64,000 nucleotides of DNA, taken from Candidatus Ozemibacter sibiricus. GTDB lineage: Bacteria > Muiribacteriota > Ozemobacteria > Ozemobacterales > Ozemobacteraceae. The notes under the pieces were generated by a model. That model was not told where the DNA came from. It worked only from the letters and a program-made list of their open reading frames with translations, and did not search any database. Position numbers and translations under genes: made by a program. Numbering within the stretch: position 1 is the first letter of the stretch; each line of letters starts with the position of its first letter. The stretch lies in contig QOQW01000001.1 in assembly GCA_003327425.1 (NCBI GenBank), positions 310,001 to 374,000 on the forward strand, in the 5' to 3' direction. Below are positions 51,381-60,120 of the stretch, piece after piece.

Positions 51381-53018
51381 TCAGAGGAAATCCTTCATGT
51401 TCGCGACGAATTCGTGGGTTTTCAGTTCTTCGAGGGCCTGGGCCAGCAGTTGCCGGGCCCGTTCGCGACTGATGCCCATCCGGCGTCCGATTTCGGCGAG
51501 GCTGAGCTGTTCCTCCCGGAACCCGTAGAACCATTCGGCGACTTCCTTCAGGCGGGGTGGCAGCAGATCGAGAGCCTTGCGACAGGCTTCGACCTTGGCT
51601 TTCTCCAAAGCTTCTTCCTCGGGGGAAAGGGCGGTTCTGTCGGCAATGTAGTATTCCGCACCAGCCTCTTCGTCGTCGTCGTTCCGCTTGGCTTCGATGG
51701 AGATGGGGGTTTCGGTGACCCGCAGCACTTCGAGGATTTTTTCTTCCTCGAGGCCGAGAACCTTCGAGAGTTCGGTCAGGGTCGGGGGGCGCTGCAGGTC
51801 GCCCTGCAGGTCGTTGATCGCCCGGCGGATCTTGTGGGCGATGGCCAGCAAATGATGGGGGACGCGGATCACACGCGCCTGGTCGCTGATCGCTTGTTGC
51901 ATGTAGTGCCGTATCCAGTAGGCGGCGTAGGTGGAGAACCGGTAGCCAAGGGTCCAGTCGAATTTGGAAATGGCCTTGATCAAGCCGATGTTCCCCTCCT
52001 GGATGAGGTCCATCAAACTGAGGCCCCGATTGGTGAAGGAACTGGCCACTCGCACCACCAATTTGAGATTGGCCATCAGGAACAGCTCGGCCGCATCCTT
52101 GTCGCCGGCGATCTTCTTGGCCAGGGCGAGTTCATCTTCGCGCGACAGCGGCTTGCGGGACAGTTCGTTCAGATAGAGTTCGACCAGCCCTTGTCGTCTG
52201 ATCCGCTCCTCGCGCTGCCGTTTGATCCGTTTTCGCTCGAGGATGTCCTCGAACAGCCCTTCATGGAGAATGCCCAGCTCCCAGCCTCGCTGGTAATGGC
52301 AACTGTGGCAGAGGCGGTCGCCGCAGGTGATCTCCAGTTTCTTCTGATCGCCTTTGGGTTCGAAGTATTTGAAGCATCGGATGATCTGGCGTTCTCTGAC
52401 CGGGCACCGCGGATTGGGGCAGGGAAGGACCTCCCAGCAGAAGCGCAATCCCGCGCTGGGAGGGGTCTCGCCATGGGGCCAGGCCGCCTCATCGGCGGGG
52501 CGAACGGTGGCGCCAGGAGCGGTCGGCCGGAGACTGACGACGGCTGTTCCGGGTTCGGAGGCGCTGGTGGGCGCGAGCGCGTCCGGAGCGGCGGCGGTGG
52601 GCGGTGGGCCGGCCGCCGGGTGGGTTGAGGGAGTGGATTCGCCAGGATACGGGGCGGATCTGGAAGGGATTTGGGGCTGGGGGGCGGCCATCGAGCTGGG
52701 AGCGCCTTCCCCCGCGGTCGAGGGCGGCCCCGATTGGAATTCCGGGAGGTCGTTCAGGTCAGGCGTGGCAGGTTCGGTATCGGGAAGAGGCAGTAACGTC
52801 TCGGGCGGCAGGTCCGGTTCATCTTCGAACAAGCTGTCGCCAAGCAGGCCGATTTCCCACCCGAGGCGATAGTGGCATCGTGAACACGGGGCGTAGGGGC
52901 ATTGCTCGATGGTCGGTTCCCCGCCTTGTTCTTCGAACCAGGTCCAGCAGCGGCGAATCCGGGAACGGCGAACCGGACAGTCGTGCCTCTCACAGCGGAA
53001 ACTCTCGAAACAGTACAT
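51381..53018 (-). CDS. Sigma-70-family factor with two N-terminal seven-cysteine modules
   Basis: This 545-residue protein has two parts. The C-terminal ~270 residues form a primary-like sigma factor: YLNELSRKPLSREDELALAK (region 1.2), NLKLVVRVASSF and LIQEGNIGLIKAISKFDW (2.1-2.2), YRFSTYAAYWIRHYMQQAI (2.3-2.4), region 3, and LSLAEIGRRMGISRERARQL (4.2). The N-terminal part holds two copies of a Cys module, joined by a proline/alanine-rich linker. Module 1 has C3, C9, C14, C24, C40, C45 and C48; module 2 has C194, C200, C205, C215, C232, C237 and C240. Spacings are 6-5-10-16/17-5-3, and both share CPVR, RC and C-HYxRGWExG. The modules may bind zinc or an iron-sulfur cluster or sense redox (inference). 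Confidence 0.9.
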   Translation of the reverse strand: MYCFESFRCERHDCPVRRSRIRRCWTWFEEQGGEPTIEQCPYAPCSRCHYRLGWEIGLLGDSLFEDEPDLPPETLLPLPDTEPATPDLNDLPEFQSGPPSTAGEGAPSSMAAPQPQIPSRSAPYPGESTPSTHPAAGPPPTAAAPDALAPTSASEPGTAVVSLRPTAPGATVRPADEAAWPHGETPPSAGLRFCWEVLPCPNPRCPVRERQIIRCFKYFEPKGDQKKLEITCGDRLCHSCHYQRGWELGILHEGLFEDILERKRIKRQREERIRRQGLVELYLNELSRKPLSREDELALAKKIAGDKDAAELFLMANLKLVVRVASSFTNRGLSLMDLIQEGNIGLIKAISKFDWTLGYRFSTYAAYWIRHYMQQAISDQARVIRVPHHLLAIAHKIRRAINDLQGDLQRPPTLTELSKVLGLEEEKILEVLRVTETPISIEAKRNDDDEEAGAEYYIADRTALSPEEEALEKAKVEACRKALDLLPPRLKEVAEWFYGFREEQLSLAEIGRRMGISRERARQLLAQALEELKTHEFVANMKDFL

Positions 53019-53084
53019 GCGTCCTCGCGGCTCAATGAACCCGGCCAGTCGAGGGGTCCGATGGCCGGGGGGAGGACGCTCCCC

Positions 53085-53864
53085 TCATGCGGCTGGACTG
53101 GTCACCGCCGGCGGAGGCAGGTCTTCTTCCTCGGTGAGTTTGAGGAAGATGGACTCGAGGTCGGAGCCGGGAGACCGGGCTTGCTCACGAAGAGCATCGA
53201 TGGTGCCGAGCGCGACCAGGGTGCCGTGATGGATGATGCCGATCCGGTCGCAGAGATCCTCGGCGACGGACAGGGTGTGGGTGGTCAGGAAGATGGTCTT
53301 GCCGCGGCGGACCAGATCTTTGAAGAAGTCGCGCACGATCTTGACGCTGCGCGGGTCGAGGCCCACCGTCGGTTCGTCGACGACCAGGATGTCGGGGTCG
53401 TGCAGCAGGGCCGCCGACATGGCGACCTTCTGCTTCATGCCGTGCGAGAAGCTTTCGATGAGTTCATCCCGCCATTCCCAGAGGGTGAACCGATGGAGCA
53501 TCTCCTCGCCGCGCTGGCGGGCCTGCCCTTCCGGCAAGGCATAGAGGCCGGCCACGAAATCGAAATACTCGAGGGGCGTCAGTTTCTCGTAGAGGTAGGG
53601 TCGGTCGGGAACATAGCCGATGCGGGATTTGGCGATCTCCGGTTGGGTCAGCAGATCGGCTCCGCCAATGGTCACCGTGCCGGTCGTGGGTTTGAGGATG
53701 CCGGTCAGGATCCTGATCAGGGTCGTCTTGCCGGCCCCGTTGGGGCCCAGGAAGCCGAACAATTCGCCGGCGGGGATGGTCAGGTCGATGCCTTTGAGGG
53801 CCTCGAAAGTGCCATAGCGTTTGCGGATGTCCTTCAGGACGATGACGGGGTCACTCGGGTTCAT
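53085..53864 (-). CDS. ABC-2 type exporter ATP-binding protein
   Basis: This 259-residue ATPase has Walker A GPNGAGKTT, Q-loop replaced by a DRPYLYEKLT segment, signature FSHGMKQKVAMSAALLHDP, Walker B ILVVDEPTVGLDP and H-loop TTHTLSVAEDL. This is the typical layout of ABC-2 exporter ATPases. It overlaps the permease gene by 14 bases, so the two form a transporter. The cargo is unknown. It lies just upstream of the sigma-factor gene, on the same strand. Confidence 0.93.
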   Translation of the reverse strand: MNPSDPVIVLKDIRKRYGTFEALKGIDLTIPAGELFGFLGPNGAGKTTLIRILTGILKPTTGTVTIGGADLLTQPEIAKSRIGYVPDRPYLYEKLTPLEYFDFVAGLYALPEGQARQRGEEMLHRFTLWEWRDELIESFSHGMKQKVAMSAALLHDPDILVVDEPTVGLDPRSVKIVRDFFKDLVRRGKTIFLTTHTLSVAEDLCDRIGIIHHGTLVALGTIDALREQARSPGSDLESIFLKLTEEEDLPPPAVTSPAA

Positions 53865-55566
53865 ACCGCTCGATGGCTTCCTGTCCCTGGCGCAAGGGAA
53901 TGTAGACCCAGGCGATGGTGCAGATCAGCAGCAGAAAGAACGAAAGACCGATGAAGACTTTCGCCGCGGGCTGGGTGAGAGGGTAGAACCGGATGAAATA
54001 CAGGCGGAACAAGGGATAGGCCTGGAGGAGGAGCAGGTTGACGACATAGACGGCGCTGAGGATCATGAAGACGAATCCGCCGAACGAACCGGCGATCTTG
54101 AGAGGATTGTCGGAATCGAAGCGGGCATAGAGCGCCCCCAGGCCAATGGCCAGGGCGGTGATGACAATGGCCATCAACGATACATTCAAATAACTGAGCC
54201 AGAATAGCAGGGGGTGGGTGACCTTGAACAGCATATTGGAAATATAACAGAGAATCAGGCCAAGCCCCAAGATCGGCCCCAGGTAGAAGAAAAATTTCAC
54301 CCACATCAGTCGGGAGGGCTGCAGCGGGGAGGCTTTGACCGCCCAGAAGGCCCGCCCTTCCAGGCTGATCGACGGAAAGACGAAGCGCATCGAAATGGCC
54401 GCCAGGATGAACCCGATGAACGGCCCGTTGAAATAGACCATCGAATCGTTGATTTCCCCAGAATACAGCGACGGAAGGTCTTTCAGAGGGAGGATGGCCA
54501 GATTGTACCCATAGACGAACACGATGGCGGCCATCATGAAGATCTGGCTGAAAATGGCGGGGTCGCGCAGGAAGATGGTGATTTCCTTTTCCACGACGAC
54601 CCGATGCTCGGGGCGCAATGTACGGAATGGCAGGATCAACGCGCGGCGGACCCATTCGAGGCTGAGCACCTGATTTTCGACGGCTTCCAGCGAGGCCTGC
54701 CAGCTGGTCAGGTAGAATCGTTGCGCGGCGACGTGCAGGAGCACCAGGCCGGCCAGCAGGGTCGCCGCCAGGGGCCAGGCCGTGGTCAGGCTTCCGATCA
54801 GGTTGCCATCGAACAAGGTCAGCGAGGCTTGTTGGATCCAGGCGGAGGGGAAATACTCCATGGTCGGAGCCCGGAGATTCAGAATGTAGCTCGAAATCGA
54901 GGAAAAATACCGAGGGTTGAGGAGTTTCTCGGGTTCGAGAAACCGGAAGAAGATGATCATCATCGCCAGCACCAGGGCCGACAGGAACTGGAACACCTTG
55001 CGCATCTGCCGGATGGGAAAGAAGATCGACAGGATCAACGCCAGCAGAGCGCCCAGGATGTTGGGCAGCAGGAGATACATGCCGAGGTAGCACAGAAAGA
55101 CCAGATACCCCCACCACGGCGATTTGAGGGCGCTGGCGAAGGCGAAGAACATGGGGGTGAAAAAGGCCAGCACCATCCACGAACTTTCCGCCAGCATCAG
55201 TATGAAGCGCGACCAGAAGATGTGGGTGATGCGAATGGGGGAAGCGATCAGCAGGCGGATTTCGTCATCCAGATAGAAGGCGGAAAATGCGGCGATGATG
55301 CTCGAAAACACCACCATGAAAAACAAGGCCAGGAAGATCATCTCCAGGAAGCGCGCCACCAGCAGGTTGCCGATCATGGGGCCGACGATCGGGCCCAGCA
55401 TCGGGGCCCGGGCGACGTGGGCCAGGAAGCGGTACAGGCCGTAGTACAAGGCCAGGGCGACCAGCAGGCCGCCCACCACCAGGGCGATCAACACCTTCGG
55501 GTGTCGCTTGCGCAGCTGGCGCCGCAGGCCCTGGACAGCCGGGATCAGCAGGAAGGACGCCGTCAT
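53851..55566 (-). CDS. ABC-2 type permease
   Basis: This 571-residue integral membrane protein from ATG 55566 (MTASFLLIPAVQGLRRQL) has about 12-14 hydrophobic segments in two halves. It corresponds to the large 'putative ABC exporter' permease type, which is a fused two-half permease rather than the usual ~250-residue form. Segments such as IFLALFFMVVFSSIIAAFSA and VFMILSAVYVVNLLLL are typical. The ribosome site is weak; a longer reading from 55926 overlaps the Nudix gene in another frame and is rejected. It overlaps the ATPase gene by 14 bases. Confidence 0.87.
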   Translation of the reverse strand: MTASFLLIPAVQGLRRQLRKRHPKVLIALVVGGLLVALALYYGLYRFLAHVARAPMLGPIVGPMIGNLLVARFLEMIFLALFFMVVFSSIIAAFSAFYLDDEIRLLIASPIRITHIFWSRFILMLAESSWMVLAFFTPMFFAFASALKSPWWGYLVFLCYLGMYLLLPNILGALLALILSIFFPIRQMRKVFQFLSALVLAMMIIFFRFLEPEKLLNPRYFSSISSYILNLRAPTMEYFPSAWIQQASLTLFDGNLIGSLTTAWPLAATLLAGLVLLHVAAQRFYLTSWQASLEAVENQVLSLEWVRRALILPFRTLRPEHRVVVEKEITIFLRDPAIFSQIFMMAAIVFVYGYNLAILPLKDLPSLYSGEINDSMVYFNGPFIGFILAAISMRFVFPSISLEGRAFWAVKASPLQPSRLMWVKFFFYLGPILGLGLILCYISNMLFKVTHPLLFWLSYLNVSLMAIVITALAIGLGALYARFDSDNPLKIAGSFGGFVFMILSAVYVVNLLLLQAYPLFRLYFIRFYPLTQPAAKVFIGLSFFLLLICTIAWVYIPLRQGQEAIERYEPE

Positions 55567-55579
55567 GGTCTGCGGCCGG

Positions 55580-56245
55580 CTACCACACCAGGGGGTGCCA
55601 GTCAGGTAGCGGGGCAGGTCGGGGACGGAAGCGGTAGCGCTGGCCTGGCGGAACCGGCTCGAGCAGGCCCAGCCGCATGCCGCGTTCGATGGGATCGTCG
55701 GCGGCCTGTCCCAGGATCGAGCGATGCAGGGCGACCAGCGCGCCCGGCTCGAACCCTTCCGGCCAGAGGCGCCGCCCCACGATGGCCGTGGCCGCCTGCC
55801 AGCGCAGATGCTCGGCGATCTCATGGATGAGATCGGCATGGTCGAATGCCATGGCGGGTGGCGCGGTGAGCGGATACCACCCGGCATGGCTGGCGTCGTC
55901 CCCGCCGCGGGGGTGGAGGTCGTCACCCTTGACCAGGGCGCCGAAGATCAGGGTGATGCAGCGGGCGCGGGGATCGCGACCCACCTTGCCCGCCGCCATC
56001 AGCGGCGCGAGGTCGAGGCCAGAGATGCCGGTTTCCTCGCCCAGTTCACGGGCCGCCCCGGCCACCGGTTCTTCGTCCATGTCGAGGAACCCGCCCGGCA
56101 GCGCGAACCGCCCGGCGAACGGTTCATGGCCGCGCTGGATCAGCAGGATCTCGATGCCAGCGGCGGCTGGTCGCAGGACGGCGGCATCGACCGTGACCGC
56201 CGGACGGGGATAGGGGTAGGTGTACCCCTGCGATTCACCGGACAT
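55580..56245 (-). CDS. Nudix hydrolase
   Basis: This 221-residue protein has a complete Nudix box: GGFLDMDEEPVAGAARELGEETGI, split here as GGFLDMDEEPVAGAAREL and GEETGI, matching Gx5Ex7REUxEExGU. The N-terminal region (VTVDAAVLRPAAAGIEILLIQRG) is typical of ADP-ribose pyrophosphatase-like or NrtR-type members. The C-terminal ~80 residues contain GRRLWPEGFEPGALVALHRS, as in the winged-helix-like tail of NrtR-related proteins, but a DNA-binding role is not certain. It overlaps the DsbA-like gene by 11 bases and precedes the ABC-2 genes by 13 bases, so all four may be one transcript. Confidence 0.88.
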   Translation of the reverse strand: MSGESQGYTYPYPRPAVTVDAAVLRPAAAGIEILLIQRGHEPFAGRFALPGGFLDMDEEPVAGAARELGEETGISGLDLAPLMAAGKVGRDPRARCITLIFGALVKGDDLHPRGGDDASHAGWYPLTAPPAMAFDHADLIHEIAEHLRWQAATAIVGRRLWPEGFEPGALVALHRSILGQAADDPIERGMRLGLLEPVPPGQRYRFRPRPAPLPDWHPLVW

Positions 56246-56825
56246 GCAGGTTCAAGAAATTCTGCACGCCCCGGCGGTCGAGGACCCCGGCCAGTCGATC
56301 CTGCCCGCAAACCAGCGCAGGGATGACTCTGATGTGCTCGGTGTCCCAGAGCTGGAGGCGTTCCTTGGCTTGCGACAAGGTGGCCGGAGAGGCCAGGGCT
56401 TTGGTCAGGGGCAGGGTGTCGATCCCTTCGGATTGCAGATGGTTCAACAACGTCTGGGAATGGCCGAAATCGAGGCCCAGCTCGAAGATGCCTTTGAAGA
56501 CCCCGGACAGATATTCCTGACGACCGATGCCTTCGTAGAAGAGCATACCCTGGTGCGGAATCAGAGAAAACGCCTCCGCGGCCACCGGGCGGATGGTCAG
56601 GCCGAGGGCTTTGCCCTTCTCGGCCAGGGCCTGCCACCGAACGTCGCTCCACAGCTTCCGCCCCAGAAGGTCGGGTTGGCTGGGAGGGTTGGGGCCAACG
56701 GCCAGAACCTCGAGCGGAAATTCCTTCTCGTGGAATTCCTTCTGGAGGATCTCCCAGGCGAGGTAGCTGTACGGGCAATAGAAATCAAAATAGAAACGGA
56801 CTGCTGACTCCGCTGCTTCCGCCAT
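56235..56825 (-). CDS. DsbA-family protein (FrnE/HCCA-isomerase-like)
   Basis: This 196-residue thioredoxin-fold protein has FYFDFYCPYSYLAWEIL at the N-terminus. The active-site motif is CPYS, with only the first cysteine, as in FrnE and 2-hydroxychromene-2-carboxylate isomerase relatives rather than redox-active DsbA (CxxC). The C-terminal HIRVIPALVCGQDRLAGVLD contains the cis-proline loop. There is no signal peptide, so the protein is cytoplasmic. The substrate is unknown. It begins 39 bases after the tRNA-Val 3' end on the same strand. Confidence 0.82.
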   Translation of the reverse strand: MAEAAESAVRFYFDFYCPYSYLAWEILQKEFHEKEFPLEVLAVGPNPPSQPDLLGRKLWSDVRWQALAEKGKALGLTIRPVAAEAFSLIPHQGMLFYEGIGRQEYLSGVFKGIFELGLDFGHSQTLLNHLQSEGIDTLPLTKALASPATLSQAKERLQLWDTEHIRVIPALVCGQDRLAGVLDRRGVQNFLNLHVR

Positions 56826-56864
56826 CGATCACCTTGCAACCTGAAATCGAACCGAAAAAGAAAA

Positions 56865-56936
56865 TGGGCACTACAGGATTTGAACCTGTGACCCCCGCCG
56901 TGTGAAGGCGATGCTCTTCCACTGAGCCAAGTGCCC
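56865..56936 (-). tRNA. tRNA-Val (anticodon CAC)
   Basis: A 72-base cloverleaf on the minus strand. The acceptor stem is GGGCACT/AGTGCCC, the D-arm GCTCAGTGGAAGAGC, the anticodon stem TCGCC/GGCGG with loop TTCACAC, and the T-arm ACAGGTTCAAATCCTGT. The anticodon CAC reads GTG. CCA is not encoded. Confidence 0.97.
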
Positions 56937-56944
56937 GTACGTTC

Positions 56945-56973
56945 ATCTTACCATGGAGCGATAAAAATTTCAA
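56945..56973 (-). promoter_or_regulatory. Promoter of tRNA-Val
   Basis: On the minus strand TTGAAA (56973-56968) is 17 bases from TAAGAT (56950-56945), preceded by TGG. The -10 ends 8 bases before the tRNA. Confidence 0.65.
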
Positions 56974-56990
56974 CCCCGGTTCGCTCCCGT

Positions 56991-57050
56991 CGCCCCGGTT
57001 TGCCCCGGTTTGCCCCGGTTTGCCCCCGTTCGCCTCGATTCGCCCTGGCT
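56991..57050. repeat. Decaying 10-bp tandem repeat
   Basis: Six consecutive 10-base units derive from TGCCCCGGTT. Two copies are exact, one has a single change, and the others have two to four changes. It lies between the tRNA-Val promoter and the M16 peptidase gene in an otherwise empty 265-base gap. Confidence 0.75.
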
Positions 57051-57201
57051 TGTCCGGTGGCGATCGGCTGCCCCTGTGGTGATTGCGGCAATCAGGACCA
57101 AAGCCACGAAGCCGCGCGGGGCCTTCGGAGGTTCGATCCTGCCTGCCAGAAGCCTGAGGGCGCCAGACCTTGCCGCTGGTCGGGCCGCCAGGACCCGGTG
57201 G

Positions 57202-60060
57202 TCAGGTCGATGAGCCCCTGGGCGTGGCCTGATCGGGTCCGGTCACGGCCAGCACGGCCCGTTCGGGGGTAAGCCAGGTCCGGGCGGCTCGTTGCAGGTC
57301 GGCGGTCGTCACGGCACGCAGCAGGTCGGGATACAGCCGATCATAGCCGAAGCCGACGCCGAGCCACTCGAACCAGGCCAGGAAATGGGCCTGGCGCAAG
57401 CTGGCGGCATGATCGAGGGCGAACTGCCCGCCGAGATAGGCCACCGCTCGCTCCCGCTCTTCCTCGGTCGGGCCAGAGCTGGTCAAATCATCGATCTCAG
57501 CTAGGACCAGGTCGCAGACCCGTCCTACCGCCCCCGGATCCGTCCCGATGATGGCGCAGAATGGACCGCCCGCCAGCCGGGTCGGGAAGACCGCCTGGGC
57601 CATGTAGGCCAGGCCCGCTTGATTGCGGACCTTCTGGAACAGGCGCGCGCCCATGCCGCCCCCGCAGATCGCGCTGAGCACCTTCATCGGCACGTAGTCG
57701 GGGTGCCCGATGCCCGGCCCCAGCCACCCCAGACAGACCATGGCCTGGGCCTTCCACCGGCGATCGTGCGCCCGCCGGCAGGCCGCCGGCGGGGTGGGGG
57801 CAGGGAAGGAGTGGGCAGCGGGGCCGCGCGCCGCCGCCGGCGGTCGATGGCCACCGAACTGCCGCTCGATCTCGGCGAGCGCGGTGTCTGGATTGAGGTC
57901 GCCGACCAGCGCCAGCACCATGCGGGCGGGATCGAACCCCTCGGCGTGGAAAGCGGCCAGATCGGCGGGCGTCAGACGCTCGACGTCGGCGACGCGGCCC
58001 AGGGCATGATTGCCATAGGGATGCGATCCGTACAAGGTTTCATGGAAGAGCCGCCAGGTGTTCTCGAACATGTTGTCAGGCAGCGCGCGGAGCCGCGCCA
58101 GCACCTGCCGGCGTTCGATCTCGAAGGCAGCGGCGGGGAAGGTGGGGCCGAAGGTCACGTCGGCCAGGATCTCCAGCGCCTCCGCCGCCCGCCGCGCCGG
58201 CGCGCTCAGGCCCAGGCGCAGCAGATCGGGTTCGGCGGCGTGGCCGATCTCGGCCCCGATCGATTCGAGATCCCACAGGGTGTGGAGCCCCTCGCGCCGT
58301 GCGGTACCCTTCAGCAGCATCTCGCCGGTCAGATTGCTGAGGCCGGTCCGGTCGGGGGGATCCCGGCGGCTGCCGGCATCGATGGCCAGGCAGGCGCCGA
58401 CCAGGCCGGTACCTGGCACTTGGGCCAGGATGACCCGCAGGCCATTGGCGAGTCGCGCAGTTCGGATCTCCGGTCGAAAAGGGGAGCCTGCCGCCGGTCC
58501 CTGAACCGGGGCCTCGGCCTGGGCCGGCCCAGCCGCTGGCTGTCCAGACGCCGAGGCGGCCACCGGAAACGACGCCTCGAGGCGTGACCTCGCAGCCGGC
58601 CCAGCCGCGGTGGCCGGGGCATGAGCGGCGGTGGCGTCGGCCGCGTCGGCAGCCTGGGCAGAGGCCCGAGCCGAGTCCTGCCCAGAGGCGGGGGCGCCGA
58701 CACCAGCTCCGGTGGGAGGAGAGGCTGCCCCGGTGGGGGCAGAGGCCGCCCCGGAGGTGGGAGCGCCACCGTGGCTGGCCCGCCCGGCAGGGCCGAGGAT
58801 CGCCAGGGCGTGGCCTTCCCCGCTCAGGAACCGTTGGGCCAGTTCCTGCACCCGCTCGGCCGGATAGGTTCGAATCAGCTCCAGGACACGCTTTTCTTCG
58901 TCGAGCGCGGCCCGCACCGCGGCATTGCCGAGGACCTCGCTCTTGCCTTCGGCCGTCTCCACGCTGCGCAGGTAGAGCGTTTCCAGATAATCCCGGGCTT
59001 TCTCCAGCTCCGCCGCCGGGATCGGCTCGTCCCGCAGTCGCGCCAGCTCGGCCTGGATGGCCGCGATCACCCGCTCCTCCTCGCCGGGGTCGAATTCCGC
59101 CCGCACCAGGAACAGCCCGTCATCGACCAGGGTCAGTTGTCCGGCGCTGATCTGCGAGACCAGCGCCGTCTTCTCCTTCAAGGCGACCGACAGCCGGCTG
59201 GTCCGGCCGGTCCCCGCCACCACTCCCACCAGGTCGAGGCCGATCGCCTCTTCGAAGCGGGCATGGGGTACCGTCTTCCAGGCGAGCTGCAGATACCCGC
59301 GGTCGACCGGCATCTCCCGACGAACCACCCGTCGGGTCGAAGGGGGAGGCGCCGCCGTCAGCGCCACGGCCGGGGGCAGGCGGGCGGGCAGGTCGTCATA
59401 CAACGCTCGCACCTGGTCAACGATCTCGGCCGGCCGAACATCGCCGACCACCACGATCACCATGTTCCCAGGCACATACCAGGTCGAGAAGAACTCCCGC
59501 ATGGCCGCCGGGGTGATCGTGTCGCGCACCGTTTCCGGACGGCCGAGCGTCGGCCGGTCATAGGGATGCCCGGCGAAGACGGCCGCGCCGAGCGTATCCC
59601 ACAGCACCCTGGTCGGCGTGTCCTGGGCGCGTTTGATCTCTTCGAGAATCACGCTCCGCTCGGCCTCGATGGCCTCGGGGGCCAGGGTGGAATGCCGGAA
59701 GACGTCGGCATGGATGTCGAGCGCCTTGCCGATCTGCCGGCTTTCGCAGGCGATGTAGTAGTGCGTGTAGTCGACCGAGGTGCCGGCGTTGGTCCGCCCG
59801 CCGAAGGCCTCGATCTCGGCGGCGATCCGCCCGGGGCCGCGCGTCGCGGTACCCTTGAATAGCACGTGCTCGAGGAAATGGGCCATGCCGCTCTGGGTCT
59901 CGCTCTCCTGCCGGCTGCCCACGCCGAACCAGACGTCGGTGACGGCCAGCGGCGCCGTGTGATCTTCCTTGATGACGACGGTCAGGCCGTTGGCCAGACG
60001 TTCGACCACCAGCGGGTCCCAGGTATGGCCGGCCGCAGACCGACCGACGATGCGCGACAT
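57202..60060 (-). CDS. M16 (pitrilysin-type) zinc peptidase, two-domain
   Basis: This 952-residue protein has two M16 domains. The N-terminal domain is catalytic: the inverted zinc motif HFLEH (HxxEH) sits near residue 60, with a downstream glutamate in SVILEEIKRAQD, and FGGRTNAGTSVDYTHYY follows. The C-terminal domain (from IRTARLANGLRVILAQVPG) has the fold but lacks the zinc motif, as in mitochondrial-processing-peptidase alpha-like halves. An Ala/Pro/Gly-rich linker of ~110 residues joins them (roughly 58.5-58.8 kb). No signal peptide is seen. GGGAGG precedes the ATG by ten bases. It closes the ptb run, 60 bases after the amidohydrolase gene. Confidence 0.92.
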   Translation of the reverse strand: MSRIVGRSAAGHTWDPLVVERLANGLTVVIKEDHTAPLAVTDVWFGVGSRQESETQSGMAHFLEHVLFKGTATRGPGRIAAEIEAFGGRTNAGTSVDYTHYYIACESRQIGKALDIHADVFRHSTLAPEAIEAERSVILEEIKRAQDTPTRVLWDTLGAAVFAGHPYDRPTLGRPETVRDTITPAAMREFFSTWYVPGNMVIVVVGDVRPAEIVDQVRALYDDLPARLPPAVALTAAPPPSTRRVVRREMPVDRGYLQLAWKTVPHARFEEAIGLDLVGVVAGTGRTSRLSVALKEKTALVSQISAGQLTLVDDGLFLVRAEFDPGEEERVIAAIQAELARLRDEPIPAAELEKARDYLETLYLRSVETAEGKSEVLGNAAVRAALDEEKRVLELIRTYPAERVQELAQRFLSGEGHALAILGPAGRASHGGAPTSGAASAPTGAASPPTGAGVGAPASGQDSARASAQAADAADATAAHAPATAAGPAARSRLEASFPVAASASGQPAAGPAQAEAPVQGPAAGSPFRPEIRTARLANGLRVILAQVPGTGLVGACLAIDAGSRRDPPDRTGLSNLTGEMLLKGTARREGLHTLWDLESIGAEIGHAAEPDLLRLGLSAPARRAAEALEILADVTFGPTFPAAAFEIERRQVLARLRALPDNMFENTWRLFHETLYGSHPYGNHALGRVADVERLTPADLAAFHAEGFDPARMVLALVGDLNPDTALAEIERQFGGHRPPAAARGPAAHSFPAPTPPAACRRAHDRRWKAQAMVCLGWLGPGIGHPDYVPMKVLSAICGGGMGARLFQKVRNQAGLAYMAQAVFPTRLAGGPFCAIIGTDPGAVGRVCDLVLAEIDDLTSSGPTEEERERAVAYLGGQFALDHAASLRQAHFLAWFEWLGVGFGYDRLYPDLLRAVTTADLQRAARTWLTPERAVLAVTGPDQATPRGSST

Positions 60061-60120
60061 GATCGACGTGCCTCCCTGAGTGGAAATGGCCAGGGGCAGG
60101 GTCTGCCCCGGAGCGTTCCG

